A stretch of 64,000 nt of DNA from Pseudogemmobacter bohemicus (GCF_003290025.1 NZ_QNHG01000003.1:56761-120760); one strand, 5' to 3'. Numbered from the stretch's first letter, positions 53,224-63,402 are shown. Translations and numbers: made by a program. The notes: generated from the letters alone by a model not told the origin.

Positions 53224-53838
53224 TCGGCCGATGTCGCTGGCGGGCTGGCTTGGGCGGCCGGCTGTTTTTCGGCTATGGCCCGCTGGCTCTGGAGCAGGCG
53301 CTGGAGGGAATGCTGCCCACCGATGTCCCGGCGCCGCTGCTGGTACTGCTGGCGCGCGGCAATGTGGCGCTGGCGGCGGTGCTGAACGCGGTCAATACCG
53401 CGAGCTCGCCCTTTCTGGTGCCGCTCCTCTCTCTGTGGGTCACCGGCTATCCGCTTGACGTGCCGGTCGGTTTGGTGGTGACCGAACTCTGCTGGGGTCT
53501 GGTTGCGGACCGCTTTCGCAGGGCGGTTGCACGGTTCGATCCGGTTTGGCCGGCGCTTGGCTCGACCCCGTATCTTGCTGCTGCTGACCGCTCTGGCGCT
53601 GAACCTGACCGGCTATACGGTTGGTATATTTGTAAAATTATTCACCTGAGACCGCGAAGAGCTGATCACCTTCCTCTTCACCTGTTCCAGGAAGGAATTC
53701 TGCATCGCGGTGGCCTTTGTGGCGCCTCGGGCCTGCCGGCAGAGGTCGCGGTCCCGGCGGCTTTCTATGCCGTGATCCAGATGATTACCTCGCCGACTGC
53801 CGCAAAAATCCTCGCCGGGGCGGCAGAGCTGCCGACAG
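53224..53838 (+). pseudogene. Putative bile-acid:sodium symporter family gene, part 2
   Basis: It includes LLVLLARGNVALAAVLNAVNTASSPFLVPLLSLWVTG and, after further frame changes, EFCIAVAFVAASGLPAEVAVPAAFYAVIQM. These are the typical second-half segments of SBF-type permeases. The reading frame is broken at least once more near 53620. Together with part 1 it is one dead gene. Confidence 0.5.
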
Positions 53839-53839
53839 G

Positions 53840-54880
53840 TCACGGGGGGGCCGGCAAAGCCAGCCTGACCCAGAGTGGAAAGCTGCGTGATGCTGCTTTG
53901 GCGGTTTCCGCCAGCGGATCGCCGGGGGCGGGGCGCAGGATCCCGGCCCCTGCCACGGTCTGGCTGGCATCGGGCAGGATCACCGCTGTGCGCAACCCGC
54001 CGGTTGCGGCGAATGCGGCGGTATCCAGCGCCGGATCGCCGAGATGTCCGGGCTCCTCCGGTGTGAAGCCGGCGCGGGGCTCGGGGTCCTGCAAGGCGGG
54101 ATGCGCGATCAGACTGCGGATCGCATCATGGCGGCCATCGCCATCCACCGGGTCAAGATTGCTGATCCCCAGAATGGCAAAAGGCGGGGCGGGGGCGGGC
54201 CAGGGCAGGCGCCCTTCAATCAACGCGGCCCAGAAGGCGGTCTCATCATGGTTGCGCCTCGCGTTGACCTCGCCCGTCGCGCCGAAGACGGGTGCCGATC
54301 CATGCCAGACCAGCAGCCGCAGCCGCCGGCCATCCGGCAGGATCAGCGGCACTTCCCAATGGCCGGTGGTGGAAAGCCGCAGCACCGCGCGCGCGTCAGA
54401 CGGCAGTGATTGCGGCCAGAGCGCGCCGGGCAGATCGGCCCAGAGCAACCCGCTGAAATCGCGCACCGCTTCGGTCTCCACCGGCAGTTTGGACAGGATC
54501 ACCATGCCCGACTGGCCCGAGAAATAGCCCCAGCCCTGGGCATCGCCCGGCCCGCCGAGGCGGCCGTCAAGGTCGAGATCCAGCCCGGTTGCAAACCCGC
54601 GATTGGGGCGCAGGGCAAAAAGATACGGATAATCCGGCCCCATCGCCGCCAGCCTCGCCGCAAAGCGCCGCGCCGCCAGAAGCCCGTGATCATAGTCGAA
54701 TCCGGCCAGCAGAATCACATCGGCATCAAGGTCGGTCAGCAGGCGCAGCGCCGCCTCGGTCTGCGGATCCTTGCCGCCGACGATATCGCGCAACAAGAGG
54801 CCCGGCCCCCGGCGCTCCAGCTCGCTGTTCCAGACCGCCAGCTTTATCCCGGTCTCGGCCAGTGAGGCAGAGACCGGCAT
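53840..54880 (-). CDS. Endonuclease/exonuclease/phosphatase-family secreted protein
   Basis: A protein of about 346 residues. A signal-like segment (LIAWLFALLMPVSASLAE) leads into IKLAVWNSELERRGPGLLL. LTDLDADVILLAGFDYDHG is the metal-binding region, GMVILSKLPV follows, and ILGISNLDPVDGDG corresponds to the late Asn-Asp box. The usual DxN and His residues are partly altered, so catalysis is uncertain. The exact start is unclear: an ATG at 54880 would cut into the signal peptide, and a CTG near 54910 would give all of it. Confidence 0.65.
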   Translation of the reverse strand: MPVSASLAETGIKLAVWNSELERRGPGLLLRDIVGGKDPQTEAALRLLTDLDADVILLAGFDYDHGLLAARRFAARLAAMGPDYPYLFALRPNRGFATGLDLDLDGRLGGPGDAQGWGYFSGQSGMVILSKLPVETEAVRDFSGLLWADLPGALWPQSLPSDARAVLRLSTTGHWEVPLILPDGRRLRLLVWHGSAPVFGATGEVNARRNHDETAFWAALIEGRLPWPAPAPPFAILGISNLDPVDGDGRHDAIRSLIAHPALQDPEPRAGFTPEEPGHLGDPALDTAAFAATGGLRTAVILPDASQTVAGAGILRPAPGDPLAETAKAASRSFPLWVRLALPAPP

Positions 54881-54903
54881 CAGCAGCGCGAAAAGCCAGG
54901 CGA

Positions 54904-55800
54904 TCAGATGGCGGCAACGATTCCGGGATGGTCGGGCGGCAGATTGGCCACCCGGCGCTGCCGGATCATGGCCGCGATCCGCCCCATGGCGACGCCACGC
55001 ATCAGAAGGGAAGCCGGAAGAAATGCCCATGCAGCCATCGTCCAGATCAGGGTCTGCGGCGAGGTGAGGGTCGCCGGGTCAAACCCATTGGAAACCAGAT
55101 TCACCAGAGCCGGGATCAGGAATGGCAGCAGAAAGCCTAAGGAAAGGTTAAGACGCGCATCGCGTTCCAGCCGGTCCACCACATCGCCGCCGGCGGTCGG
55201 CTCGAATGTCGGCAGATTGACCCAGACGTTGAAATCCTTATGACGTGACGGCCAGCCTTTCAGCTTGAAGATCACGACAAAGAAGGCCAGCGAAATCAGC
55301 GAGATGATATAGGCCGTGCCCGCCGCACTGCGCACTGCGGAGATATCCGCCGGGCTCGCGTTTTCCGACATCATCATGGTGGCCAGCCGGATCGGCGAAT
55401 AGGGGAAATCCAGCGAATGCCCGATCAGGAGGCCAAGTGCCTCGAACAGACGGGTAAAGGAGGTTGGGGCGATATTGGCGGCCTCGATCACCGAAAGGAT
55501 GAAGACGGTGAGAAACAGCGCCAGGAAACGGATGCGGTTGAAGGGCGGCGCATCGCGGAATTCGACAAGGCTGGGATAGACGGCGTTATATTCGGCGAAA
55601 GTCAGGGCGCCGCCAAACAGAGCGATCAGCGCCACCATCTGTTGGGTGTCAGGCCCCGTCCCCGGCAGGATCACCGAGGGCGTGGCGATGAGAATCATCA
55701 CCAGAAATGCGCGCACAAGTGCGCCGGTCATTCGCGAGACCACTGCCTTCACATCCTCAACATGGACGGAAGCGATACGATGCCGCTTCCTGTTTCCCAT
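54904..55800 (-). CDS. Conserved integral membrane protein
   Basis: A 298-residue protein with about six membrane segments (VRAFLVMILIATPSVIL; VALIALFGGALTFAEYNAVYPSL; LALFLTVFILSVIEA; IISLISLAFFVVIFKL; LGFLLPFLIPALV; IWTMAAWAFLPASLLM). The start MGNRKRHRIASVH at 55800 follows GGCGGGA. No function is recognised. It precedes the phosphatase-family gene on the same strand and may be co-transcribed. Confidence 0.7.
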   Translation of the reverse strand: MGNRKRHRIASVHVEDVKAVVSRMTGALVRAFLVMILIATPSVILPGTGPDTQQMVALIALFGGALTFAEYNAVYPSLVEFRDAPPFNRIRFLALFLTVFILSVIEAANIAPTSFTRLFEALGLLIGHSLDFPYSPIRLATMMMSENASPADISAVRSAAGTAYIISLISLAFFVVIFKLKGWPSRHKDFNVWVNLPTFEPTAGGDVVDRLERDARLNLSLGFLLPFLIPALVNLVSNGFDPATLTSPQTLIWTMAAWAFLPASLLMRGVAMGRIAAMIRQRRVANLPPDHPGIVAAI

Positions 55801-56007
55801 GATCCCGCCGATATTGTGGCGGATCGCCTCAATTTTGCCCAACTTTTGCCTACTTTCGCCGAGTGAAGCAATAACCATCCCAAAGAGACCCTGGCCCTGT
55901 GGCCGAAACAGGGCGAAGATGTTGCAAGAATGGAGCAGATGCGGAAATCACCCGTTAATCGCGGCTGAAAAATCGCGCGAATTCATCAGAGCGCACAGAG
56001 CGCCATG

Positions 56008-56038
56008 AAAAAACGCGACCCCGGGAGGGAGCCGCGTT
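56008..56038 (-). terminator. Rho-independent terminator of the leuC-leuD unit
   Basis: On the minus strand AACGCGGCTCCC-TCC-CGGGGTCGCGTT is followed by a T-run. It lies 24 bases past the leuD stop. Confidence 0.8.
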
Positions 56039-56061
56039 ACGATCATCCGGGTCTGGCAGGC

Positions 56062-56667
56062 TTATGCCCAGGGGCGCGCCGCCGCGTTTTGCTTTTCGAA
56101 GCTGTCGATGGCCGAGACCTTCTCCATCGTCAGGCCGATATCGTCCAGGCCGTTGATCAGGCAGTGCTTTTTGAACGCATCCACCTCGAAGGCAAAGCTC
56201 GTGCCATCCGAGGCCGTGACGGTCTGGTTCTCAAGATCGACGGTGATGCGGGCATTGGCGCCCTTCTTGGCATCGTCCATCAGGTGATCGACGGCGTCTT
56301 GCGGCAGGATGATCGGCAGAATGCCGTTCTTAAAGCAGTTATTGTAGAAAATATCCGCGAAAGAGGTCGAGATCACGCTGCGAATGCCGAAATCCAGCAG
56401 CGCCCAGGGCGCATGTTCGCGCGACGAGCCGCAGCCGAAATTGTCGCCCGCCACGATGATCTGGCTTTCGCGGTAAGCCGGCTGATTCAGCACGAAATCG
56501 GGGATTTCCTTGCCGTCCTGGGTGTAGCGCATCTCGTCGAACAGGTTCACGCCGAGGCCCGAACGCTTGATCGTTTTCAGGAATTGCTTCGGGATGATCA
56601 TATCGGTGTCGATATTGACCAGCGGCATGGGCGCCGCGATCCCGGTGATGGTGGTGAATTTGTCCAT
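56062..56667 (-). CDS. leuD: 3-isopropylmalate dehydratase small subunit
   Basis: A 201-residue protein. [23 protein letters not shown] and [17 protein letters not shown] are the LeuD signatures. With LeuC it forms the isomerase that converts 2- to 3-isopropylmalate in leucine synthesis. It is separated from leuC by the HdeD-like gene on the same strand. Confidence 0.97.
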   Translation of the reverse strand: MDKFTTITGIAAPMPLVNIDTDMIIPKQFLKTIKRSGLGVNLFDEMRYTQDGKEIPDFVLNQPAYRESQIIVAGDNFGCGSSREHAPWALLDFGIRSVISTSFADIFYNNCFKNGILPIILPQDAVDHLMDDAKKGANARITVDLENQTVTASDGTSFAFEVDAFKKHCLINGLDDIGLTMEKVSAIDSFEKQNAAARPWA

Positions 56668-56677
56668 TGGGTTCTGC

Positions 56678-57202
56678 CTATTGGAGTTTCTTCAGCGCGA
56701 GGCCCAGGGCGATCAGGGCGGCGCCGACGGAAAGGAGTTCGATGGCGACAAGCGTGCCGAGAAGGATCGGGCTCGCCTGGAGCGGGAAGAGGAGGGTGTA
56801 AAGCCCGAGGCCGCCGGAGACCACGCCGGACAGCAACAGGAGCCAGAAGCTCTGGCCGGCCCGGGTTCCCAGCCGGAAGGACCAGATGACGCGCAGAATG
56901 CCGGTGGCAAGGAACATAGCCCCCGCCATGACGGTCAGCGAGACAAGCCCGGCAAGCGGATTGGCGAGGATCCAGACGCCAAGCGCCAGTTGCAGCACGG
57001 AAAACACCGCAAGCCAGCCGCGAGATGGCAGGTCACGATCCGAGAAGGCCGCAAAAAGCCCAAGCGCGCCGGCGATCAGAAAGGCTCCGCCGACAAGCCC
57101 CGTCACCGCCAGCGAGGCGACGAACGGGAAGATCAGGGCCGCAAAGCCGCCGATAAGGGCGAAGACGCCCGCCAGAATACTTGCCGAGGAACCCTTCATC
57201 AC
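56678..57202 (-). CDS. HdeD-family membrane protein
   Basis: A 174-residue protein with about six membrane helices ([93 protein letters not shown]). HdeD was described as an acid-resistance membrane protein. The gene lies 14 bases after leuC and 10 before leuD, so it is in the leucine operon. Confidence 0.85.
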   Translation of the reverse strand: MMKGSSASILAGVFALIGGFAALIFPFVASLAVTGLVGGAFLIAGALGLFAAFSDRDLPSRGWLAVFSVLQLALGVWILANPLAGLVSLTVMAGAMFLATGILRVIWSFRLGTRAGQSFWLLLLSGVVSGGLGLYTLLFPLQASPILLGTLVAIELLSVGAALIALGLALKKLQ

Positions 57203-57216
57203 TCTCCCCCTTACCG

Positions 57217-58665
57217 TCAGGCGGTTTCTGCCATGATATCACGAATATCGGTCAGATGGCCGGTGATTGCAGCGGCAGCCGCCATGATGGGAGACATCAG
57301 ATGGGTACGGCCGCCACGGCCCATGCGACCCTCGAAATTGCGGTTCGAGGTGGCGGCGCAGCGCTCGCCCGGGGCCAGCTGGTCGGGGTTCATGCCGAGG
57401 CACATAGAGCACCCGGCCAGACGCCATTCAAACCCGGCATCCATGAAGATCTGCGCCAGACCCTCTTCCTCGGCCTGGAGCCGCACGAGGCCCGAGCCCG
57501 GAACCACCATGCCCCGCACGCCCGGCGCCATTTTGCGGCCCTTGAGGATCCCGGCCGCAGCGCGCAGGTCTTCGATCCGGCCATTGGTGCAAGACCCTAT
57601 GAACACCGCATCGACCTTTACATCGGTCAGTTTCATGCCCGGCGTCAGGCCCATGTAATCAATCGAGCGCTGTGCGGCCTCGATCTTGCCCCCCTGGAAG
57701 TCGGCGGCAAAGGGCACGGTTGCGGTGATCGGCAGCACATCCTCGGGCGAGGTGCCCCAGGTTACGACCGGCGCAATGTCTTCGCCTTTGATCGTGATGA
57801 CCTTGTCGAAATGCGCGCCCTCATCGGTGAAGAGACCCTTCCAATAGGTGACCGCAGCCTCCCATTTGGCGCCTTTCGGGGCATGGGGGCGGCCCATGCA
57901 ATAGGCGAAGGTTTTCTCGTCCGGCGCGATCAGACCGGCGCGGGCGCCGCCTTCGATTGCCATGTTGCAGACGGTCATCCGGCCTTCCATTGACAAATCG
58001 CGGATCGCTTCGCCGCAATATTCAATGACATAGCCGGTGCCGCCGGCGGTGCCGGTCTTGCCGATCACCGCGAGGGTGATGTCTTTCGCCGTCACACCGG
58101 GCAGGAGCTTGCCGGTGATTTCGACCTTCATATTCTTCGATTTTTTCTGGATCAGCGTCTGGGTGGCCAGAACATGTTCCACCTCGGACGTGCCGATCCC
58201 ATGCGCCAGCGCGCCAAACGCGCCATGGGTCGCGGTATGGCTGTCGCCGCAAACCACGGTCATGCCGGGCAGCGTCCAGCCCTGCTCGGGGCCGACAATA
58301 TGCACGATGCCCTGGCGGATATCGGTCACCGGGTAATAGACGACGCCGAATTCGCGCGCGTTCCGGTCAAGCGCGTTGACCTGAATGCGCGATTCCTCAT
58401 TGTCGATATGGGTCTCGCGGCCCTCGGTGGTCGGCACGTTATGGTCCGGCACGGCGATGGTCTTTTCCGGCGCGCGCACCTTGCGACCGGTCATCCGCAG
58501 CCCTTCAAACGCCTGGGGGCTGGTGACTTCATGCACCAGATGGCGGTCGATATAAAGAAGGCAGGTGCCATCCTCAGAGGTATGGACAACGTGGTCGTCC
58601 CAGATCTTGTCATAGAGTGTTCTTGGAGCGGCCGATTTGGGGGCGGTCGATTTCGGTTCGGGCAT
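57217..58665 (-). CDS. leuC: 3-isopropylmalate dehydratase large subunit
   Basis: A 482-residue aconitase-family protein. [18 protein letters not shown] at the start, [31 protein letters not shown], and the iron-sulfur cysteines in IGSCTNGR and CSMCLGMN. The start at 58665 (MPEPK) has AAGGTGAG upstream. It works with LeuD in leucine synthesis. Confidence 0.97.
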   Translation of the reverse strand: MPEPKSTAPKSAAPRTLYDKIWDDHVVHTSEDGTCLLYIDRHLVHEVTSPQAFEGLRMTGRKVRAPEKTIAVPDHNVPTTEGRETHIDNEESRIQVNALDRNAREFGVVYYPVTDIRQGIVHIVGPEQGWTLPGMTVVCGDSHTATHGAFGALAHGIGTSEVEHVLATQTLIQKKSKNMKVEITGKLLPGVTAKDITLAVIGKTGTAGGTGYVIEYCGEAIRDLSMEGRMTVCNMAIEGGARAGLIAPDEKTFAYCMGRPHAPKGAKWEAAVTYWKGLFTDEGAHFDKVITIKGEDIAPVVTWGTSPEDVLPITATVPFAADFQGGKIEAAQRSIDYMGLTPGMKLTDVKVDAVFIGSCTNGRIEDLRAAAGILKGRKMAPGVRGMVVPGSGLVRLQAEEEGLAQIFMDAGFEWRLAGCSMCLGMNPDQLAPGERCAATSNRNFEGRMGRGGRTHLMSPIMAAAAAITGHLTDIRDIMAETA

Positions 58666-58674
58666 GGCTCTCAC

Positions 58675-58992
58675 CTTTTGGGATAGCTTTTGGGGATTGT
58701 CTTACTGGTCGCAAAGGTCCGGCGGCATTTGGGCAGCAGTGCCTGCCCGCCGCGTCAAAGACGTGCGAGAATAGTGCGGGTCGCACCAAAAAACCGCGCC
58801 GGAAGACGCGCGTGATCGGTGATATTGAAATAGATGAACCCGTTCATGGGCGTTTATTTACGCCTGAATCCGGTGTGAGGCAAGAGAACCCGTTATCGAC
58901 AAAGCGTGATCCGGGGCGCCGGCACATGCTCTCCGGCCCCGCGCCAAACTGCTGCCAGATTCGCGCGCCAGAACAGGCAGTGATACAGTCGA
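58675..58992. other. Promoter region of leuC and gap
   Basis: About 320 bases between divergent genes. I see no clear attenuator or RNA. The leuC promoter must lie here. Confidence 0.4.
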
Positions 58993-60273
58993 TTGGATCC
59001 GGACATTAACATTGTCAGAAGACCCGGCTTTACGAGGATGGCCCTTTGCCTCGCCCTTATTCTGGCGCCGCAAGCGGCGCTTCGGGCCGAGGAGACCGGC
59101 GCCGCTGCGTCTGATGGGCCTGCATTGGCGATGCCCGTCGAGGGGGAGCTTTATATCGCTGGCGTCTATGCGGGGCGGATTGGTCCCGGCCACAAATTGC
59201 GCCGGCCGCCTGTGGTGATCACGCTGGATCGGCCCGGGATCGCGACCACCCTGGCGCTGACCTCTAACGATCCGGTGATCTGGGAGGTGAGCCTGACCCC
59301 CGGCACGCCTGTTCCCCGGGTGCTCCTGTCGCAGATGGCCGAGGGCGGTGACCGCAGCACTGTGACGGTGGCGGGTAAGCCTGCCGTGGTGCAATGGCGG
59401 ATCCTGCCCTTCAGCTTTACCAAAGAGGGCGAGCAATTCCGCTACCTGGTCACCAGGCTTCCCGCCGATTTCGGTTTCGACCGGGTTGCGGATTTCCAGG
59501 GCTCGTATGAGGCGCCGGAAGAGCCTTTCCTCTTTGCCGGGCCCGGCGATGATCCCAGGCTGAAGGCCGATTATCTCGCGCCACTCGTGCAGCCCGAAGC
59601 GGTCCCCGAAGCGTCGAGGCCGCTGGCCTTTTCCCGCGAGATCCCTTTGCCCGAGGTCAGTTTCACCCAGGGCCGCTTCTTTGCCAAAGACAGTTTCCGC
59701 TATACGGATGCCAATGGCGCGACGGTCACGGTCCCTCTTTCGAAAGACGTGCCGCCGGTCAGCTGGCTGGTCGGCGCGGCGCGTGACCCCGAAACCGACC
59801 GGATCTACGCTGTCACCTATGGGGGCGAAGGCTATTTATACATCTGGGACCCCAGACAGAAATTGTGGTCGGCGCTGAGCATGCAGGGGCGTGATGCCAT
59901 CGGTTTCGGCTTTGACAGCCAGTCGAAGACCGCGCTTGTCCCGCTACAACAACATTTCCGGCGCGGCGGCTTGCAGATCCTGCGGCTGGATGAACAGGGC
60001 GAGGTGCTGACGGCATTTACCCTGCCCTATGACGCCTTTCCCGGCCTGACCGACGTGTATGATCCCGAAAATGGGCAGGTGCCGCATCTGATCGTGCTGG
60101 GCATTGCCGGGGGCAAGGCGGTTCTGCGCACCACATCAAGGCGTTACCAGCCGGGGATGCGGCCCTGGCCGGGGGATGGCATGACCTGGCGCAGCTATGT
60201 CTTCGATATCGAAACGGGGGCGGTCGTGCTGGCGGCTTATGAGAACGAGGGCGCGAAAAAACGGCCCGAATGA
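58993..60273 (+). CDS. Secreted hypothetical protein
   Basis: Up to 426 residues with a signal peptide (MALCLALILAPQAALRA). An N-terminal beta domain follows (ELYIAGVYAGRIGPGHKL, VITLDRPG, PVIWEVSL). A WD/propeller-like C-terminal region has GEGYLYIWDPRQKLWSALSM. The start is uncertain: a TTG at 58993 gives the longest product, and an ATG at 59038 gives a clean signal peptide. No named family is recognised. Confidence 0.7.
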   Translation: MDPDINIVRRPGFTRMALCLALILAPQAALRAEETGAAASDGPALAMPVEGELYIAGVYAGRIGPGHKLRRPPVVITLDRPGIATTLALTSNDPVIWEVSLTPGTPVPRVLLSQMAEGGDRSTVTVAGKPAVVQWRILPFSFTKEGEQFRYLVTRLPADFGFDRVADFQGSYEAPEEPFLFAGPGDDPRLKADYLAPLVQPEAVPEASRPLAFSREIPLPEVSFTQGRFFAKDSFRYTDANGATVTVPLSKDVPPVSWLVGAARDPETDRIYAVTYGGEGYLYIWDPRQKLWSALSMQGRDAIGFGFDSQSKTALVPLQQHFRRGGLQILRLDEQGEVLTAFTLPYDAFPGLTDVYDPENGQVPHLIVLGIAGGKAVLRTTSRRYQPGMRPWPGDGMTWRSYVFDIETGAVVLAAYENEGAKKRPE

Positions 60274-60424
60274 TGCTTTTCGCACCGCCAGCCTCCGTCG
60301 GGGCTTGCATCCGGTGGGGGAGTCACATTATCCGCCGCAACCTTGCGGGCTTTATTGAGATTGTCCGCACAGAGGTTTACCCTGTGATGAGACGCCCGGC
60401 GCCGGGGCTGAATCGGTGCGCCAT

Positions 60425-60859
60425 ATGGAGGACGCTTCCCTGTCCCATACTGACCCTGTGACCGGCCTGCCGGTCGCCCCGCGCTCCGGACGCCCGGCGC
60501 AGACGGAATTCAGCTCGGACGCCGTTCGCGATGCCGTCATGGCCTCGGTCGAGGATGACAAGGCCGAGGATATCGTGCTGATCGACCTGCGTGGCCGCTC
60601 GGATGTCGCCGATTATATGGTGATCTGCTCGGGGCGATCGTCGCGCCAGGTGGCCGCCATAGCCGAAAAGCTGGCGGAACGGCTGAAACAGGCCTTCGGC
60701 ATAAATGCCAAGATGGAAGGCAAGGAAACCGGCGACTGGGTGCTGATCGATTCGGGCGATGTGATCGTCCATGTCTTTCGCCCGGAAGTGCGCGAATTCT
60801 ACCAGCTGGAAAAGATGTGGTTGCCCGCCGGACAGGTCGGGGCCGCGCGCACGCTGTAA
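60425..60859 (+). CDS. rsfS: Ribosomal silencing factor RsfS
   Basis: A 144-residue protein. DKAEDIVLIDLRGRSDVADYMVICSGRSSRQVAAIAEKL and EGKETGDWVLIDSGDVIVHVFRPEVREFYQLEKMW are RsfS signatures. It binds ribosomal protein uL14 and blocks subunit joining in starvation. A GTG at 60416 or a later codon could also start it. rlmH follows after 4 bases. Confidence 0.95.
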   Translation: MEDASLSHTDPVTGLPVAPRSGRPAQTEFSSDAVRDAVMASVEDDKAEDIVLIDLRGRSDVADYMVICSGRSSRQVAAIAEKLAERLKQAFGINAKMEGKETGDWVLIDSGDVIVHVFRPEVREFYQLEKMWLPAGQVGAARTL

Positions 60860-60863
60860 CGCG

Positions 60864-61334
60864 ATGCGGGTGCATCTTTGCGTGGTCGGGCGGCTCAGGG
60901 CCTCGCCCGAGCGCGATCTGATCGATGATTACCTGGACCGCTTCGGCAAACAGGGCCGCGCGCTTGCGCTTGGCCCGGCTGCCGAGATCGAGGTCGAGGA
61001 TAAAAAGGGCGGCGGCATGGAGGCCGAGGCCGCGCTTTTGTCGCGCGCGATCCCTGCAGGCGCGCTGATCTGCACCCTGGACGAGCGCGGGCGGCAGATG
61101 TCTTCCCCTGATTTCGCCGGTCTCATGGCCAAATGGCGCGATGCGGGGCGGCAGGATCTGGCTTTCGTGATCGGCGGCGCCGACGGGATCCATCCGGATC
61201 TGAGGGCCAGGGCGGATCATTCGATCAGCTTTGGCCAGATGGTCTGGCCGCATATGCTGGTCAGGGTGATGCTGGCCGAACAGCTGTACCGGGCGGCGAC
61301 CATCCTTGCGGGTGGCCCCTATCACCGGGTCTGA
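60864..61334 (+). CDS. rlmH: 23S rRNA (pseudouridine1915-N3)-methyltransferase RlmH
   Basis: A 156-residue SPOUT methyltransferase. CTLDERGRQMSSPDFAGLM, then FVIGGADGIHPDLR, then ISFGQMVWPHMLVRVMLAEQLYRAATILAGGPYHR, are the family motifs for SAM binding in the trefoil knot. It methylates helix 69 of 23S rRNA. It forms an operon with rsfS. Confidence 0.97.
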   Translation: MRVHLCVVGRLRASPERDLIDDYLDRFGKQGRALALGPAAEIEVEDKKGGGMEAEAALLSRAIPAGALICTLDERGRQMSSPDFAGLMAKWRDAGRQDLAFVIGGADGIHPDLRARADHSISFGQMVWPHMLVRVMLAEQLYRAATILAGGPYHRV

Positions 61335-61351
61335 TACCGGGTCTGAAATAC

Positions 61352-61383
61352 AAAAGGGCGGCAGAATGTTCTGCCGCCCTTTT
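61352..61383. terminator. Bidirectional rho-independent terminator
   Basis: A perfect 11-base-pair stem, GGGCGGCAGAA and TTCTGCCGCCC with loop TG, has four A on one side and seven T on the other. It serves rlmH (plus) and secB (minus). Confidence 0.95.
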
Positions 61384-61399
61384 TTTGTTTCCGCGCCGG

Positions 61400-61906
61400 T
61401 CAGTTGGTGACCAGCGGCGAGGCTTCGGCTTCTGCGGCCTGCTGGCGGCGCGCGATTTCCTGACGATAGAGCGCGAGGAAATCGACATTGTCGATATTCA
61501 GCGGCGGGAAGCCGCCATCGCGGGTCACATCCGAGATGATGCGGCGCACGAAGGGGAACAGAAGGCGCGGGCATTCGATCAGCAGGAACGGGTGCAGCTG
61601 ATCCTCGGGCACGCCCTCGATATGGAAGGTGCCGCCATATTCCAGCTCCAGCAGGAACAGGGTCTCGTCATTGGTCTTGTTCTTCGAGGTTACCTTGAAC
61701 TTGGTGATCACGTCATACTGATGCTCGACGGTGCGTTTGCGCGCATCAAGGCTGACGGCAACCTGCACATCGGGCTGCACTTCGACACCGGCAAGACCCT
61801 TTTGCACCACGACATTCTCAAAGCTCATGTCGCGGATATATTGCGCCAGGACCTGCATCCGGACCTGCGGGCCAGCGGCCCCGTTCGCACCTGTTTCTTC
61901 GGCCAT
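61400..61906 (-). CDS. secB: Protein-export chaperone SecB
   Basis: A 168-residue protein. VRMQVLAQYIRDMSFENV, then VEVQPDVQVAVSLDAR, then LLELEYGGTFHIEGVPEDQLHPFLLIECPRLLFPFVRRIISD, are SecB motifs. It is a tetrameric chaperone that hands unfolded precursors to SecA. Confidence 0.97.
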   Translation of the reverse strand: MAEETGANGAAGPQVRMQVLAQYIRDMSFENVVVQKGLAGVEVQPDVQVAVSLDARKRTVEHQYDVITKFKVTSKNKTNDETLFLLELEYGGTFHIEGVPEDQLHPFLLIECPRLLFPFVRRIISDVTRDGGFPPLNIDNVDFLALYRQEIARRQQAAEAEASPLVTN

Positions 61907-62063
61907 CGAAATCCTCCTGGAATTGGCGCGGATAGTGGCGCGGCCGGAGGCAGGTTGCCCGCCCGGGAGCCGCGCCAGTCAAAACTACCGCTTTCCCCTA
62001 GCAGAGCGGGGGGCCGCGCTCAATGGTGCGATCACGGCCCGATTCCTTACCCGCGGCGGACCG
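61907..62063. other. Gap upstream of secB
   Basis: About 160 bases that probably carry the secB promoter. No gene is seen. Confidence 0.4.
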
Positions 62064-62582
62064 TCACTCGATTTCCGTCCAGCGCGAGGGGCGGTTGCGC
62101 CCGGCGGGGCGATCGGGGCCGTCGGGATGCCCTGGCGGGACCTCGACCCATTCACCATCGACCGTCTCGCCGCCCGTCTCACCACCACCATTGCCGCGCC
62201 GGCCCTGTGTCTGTGCATAGGCACGGGCGCCGATGATATTGATCCGCGCCGTCACGGCGCCCTTCACCAGCGCCTGCACCGGCGGCAACAGCAGCAAAAG
62301 CCCAAGCGCATCGGTCAGAAAACCCGGCAGGATCAGCAAGACAGCCGCCAGTCCCCGCATCAGCCCCGCCACCGGCGCATCCGGCGCCAGGGCCGCACCC
62401 ATCAGCCCTTTGCGCAACAGTCCGGCGCCGCGTTGCGCCTCGATCCGCAGGATCACGATGCCGGCAAATGCCGTCCCGACCACCCAGGCCAGCGTCGGCC
62501 AGAGCCCAATCCAGCCGCCAATCACCACAAACAAACCGATTTCAATCAGCGGCCAGGCCAGAATCAGCAAAAAACGCGGCAT
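62064..62582 (-). CDS. fxsA: FxsA family membrane protein
   Basis: A 172-residue membrane protein. The start MPRFLLILAWPLIEIGLFVVIGGWIGLWPTL, the IEAQRGAGLLRKGLMG segment and RGLAAVLLILPGFLTDALGLLLLLPP are FxsA motifs. FxsA was first seen as a suppressor of phage T7 exclusion. The C-terminal third is hydrophilic and Gly-rich. Confidence 0.93.
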   Translation of the reverse strand: MPRFLLILAWPLIEIGLFVVIGGWIGLWPTLAWVVGTAFAGIVILRIEAQRGAGLLRKGLMGAALAPDAPVAGLMRGLAAVLLILPGFLTDALGLLLLLPPVQALVKGAVTARINIIGARAYAQTQGRRGNGGGETGGETVDGEWVEVPPGHPDGPDRPAGRNRPSRWTEIE

Positions 62583-62734
62583 TTTGGGTTCCCTGTCGAA
62601 AGCGTCATTGTCGCAAGGTTTACTTGCGGCCGGCTAAAACCTACATAGGAGATCAATCACGCCGCCCCAAGCCTTTGCCGCAAGATGCGCTGATCGCGGA
62701 AGGGTGGCACAGATGTTTTGTCACGGGATGACCA

Positions 62735-63394
62735 ATGAATTCCATGCTGATCCAGCTCCTGGTACTTGCCGGGGTCGCTATCTTCCTGATCCTCAAGCTC
62801 CGATCGGTGCTGGGAACCCGCGACGGTTTCGAAAAGCCGCCGGTGCCGCTGGAAGATGTGCGCCCCCAGGTCAAACGCGAATTCGAAGTGATCGAGGGGG
62901 GAGCCGACCGCGATATCACCGATCATGTGGCCGAAGGGTCTGACGCGGCAAAGGCCGTGGCGGGGATGAAGGCGGTCGAGCCGTCTTTCGCGCTGACGCC
63001 CTTCCTGTCGGGGGCGCGCCAGGCCTATGAGATGATCCTCATGGCCTTTGAGCGCGGCGATCTCGATCCGATCCGCGACTTCCTCGGCGATGAGGTCGAG
63101 GCAAGCTTTACCGAGGTGATCCAGGCCCGTGAGGCCCGCGGGTTGATGGTCGAGGCGAATTTCGTCGGGCTGAAGGAAATGGCGCTGCAGGATGCGACCT
63201 TCGACAAGGTCTCGGGCTTTGCCGAGCTGACCGTGCGTTTCGTCGGCGAGCTGACCTCGGTGGTGCGTGACAAAAGCGGCACCATCATCGAGGGCGACGC
63301 GAAAACCGTCAAACGTCAGCGCGATGTCTGGGTCTTTGCGCGCAAGATGGCTTCGGATGATCCCAACTGGCAGCTGGTCGCCACCGGCGACTGA
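62735..63394 (+). CDS. timA: Tim44/TimA family protein
   Basis: A 219-residue protein. One N-terminal membrane anchor (MLIQLLVLAGVAIFLILKLRSVLGTR) is followed by the Tim44-like domain (ALTPFLSGARQAYEMILMAFERGDLDPIRDFLGDEV, then SGFAELTVRFVGELTSVVRD). Bacterial Tim44-like proteins help membrane-protein insertion and envelope assembly. mltA follows after 8 bases, and secB is close by. Confidence 0.93.
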   Translation: MNSMLIQLLVLAGVAIFLILKLRSVLGTRDGFEKPPVPLEDVRPQVKREFEVIEGGADRDITDHVAEGSDAAKAVAGMKAVEPSFALTPFLSGARQAYEMILMAFERGDLDPIRDFLGDEVEASFTEVIQAREARGLMVEANFVGLKEMALQDATFDKVSGFAELTVRFVGELTSVVRDKSGTIIEGDAKTVKRQRDVWVFARKMASDDPNWQLVATGD

Positions 63395-63402
63395 TTGATG
63401 CC

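Noticed and set aside
60537-61574. 345-codon minus-strand open frame
   Set aside because: Antisense to rsfS and rlmH and crosses their terminator.
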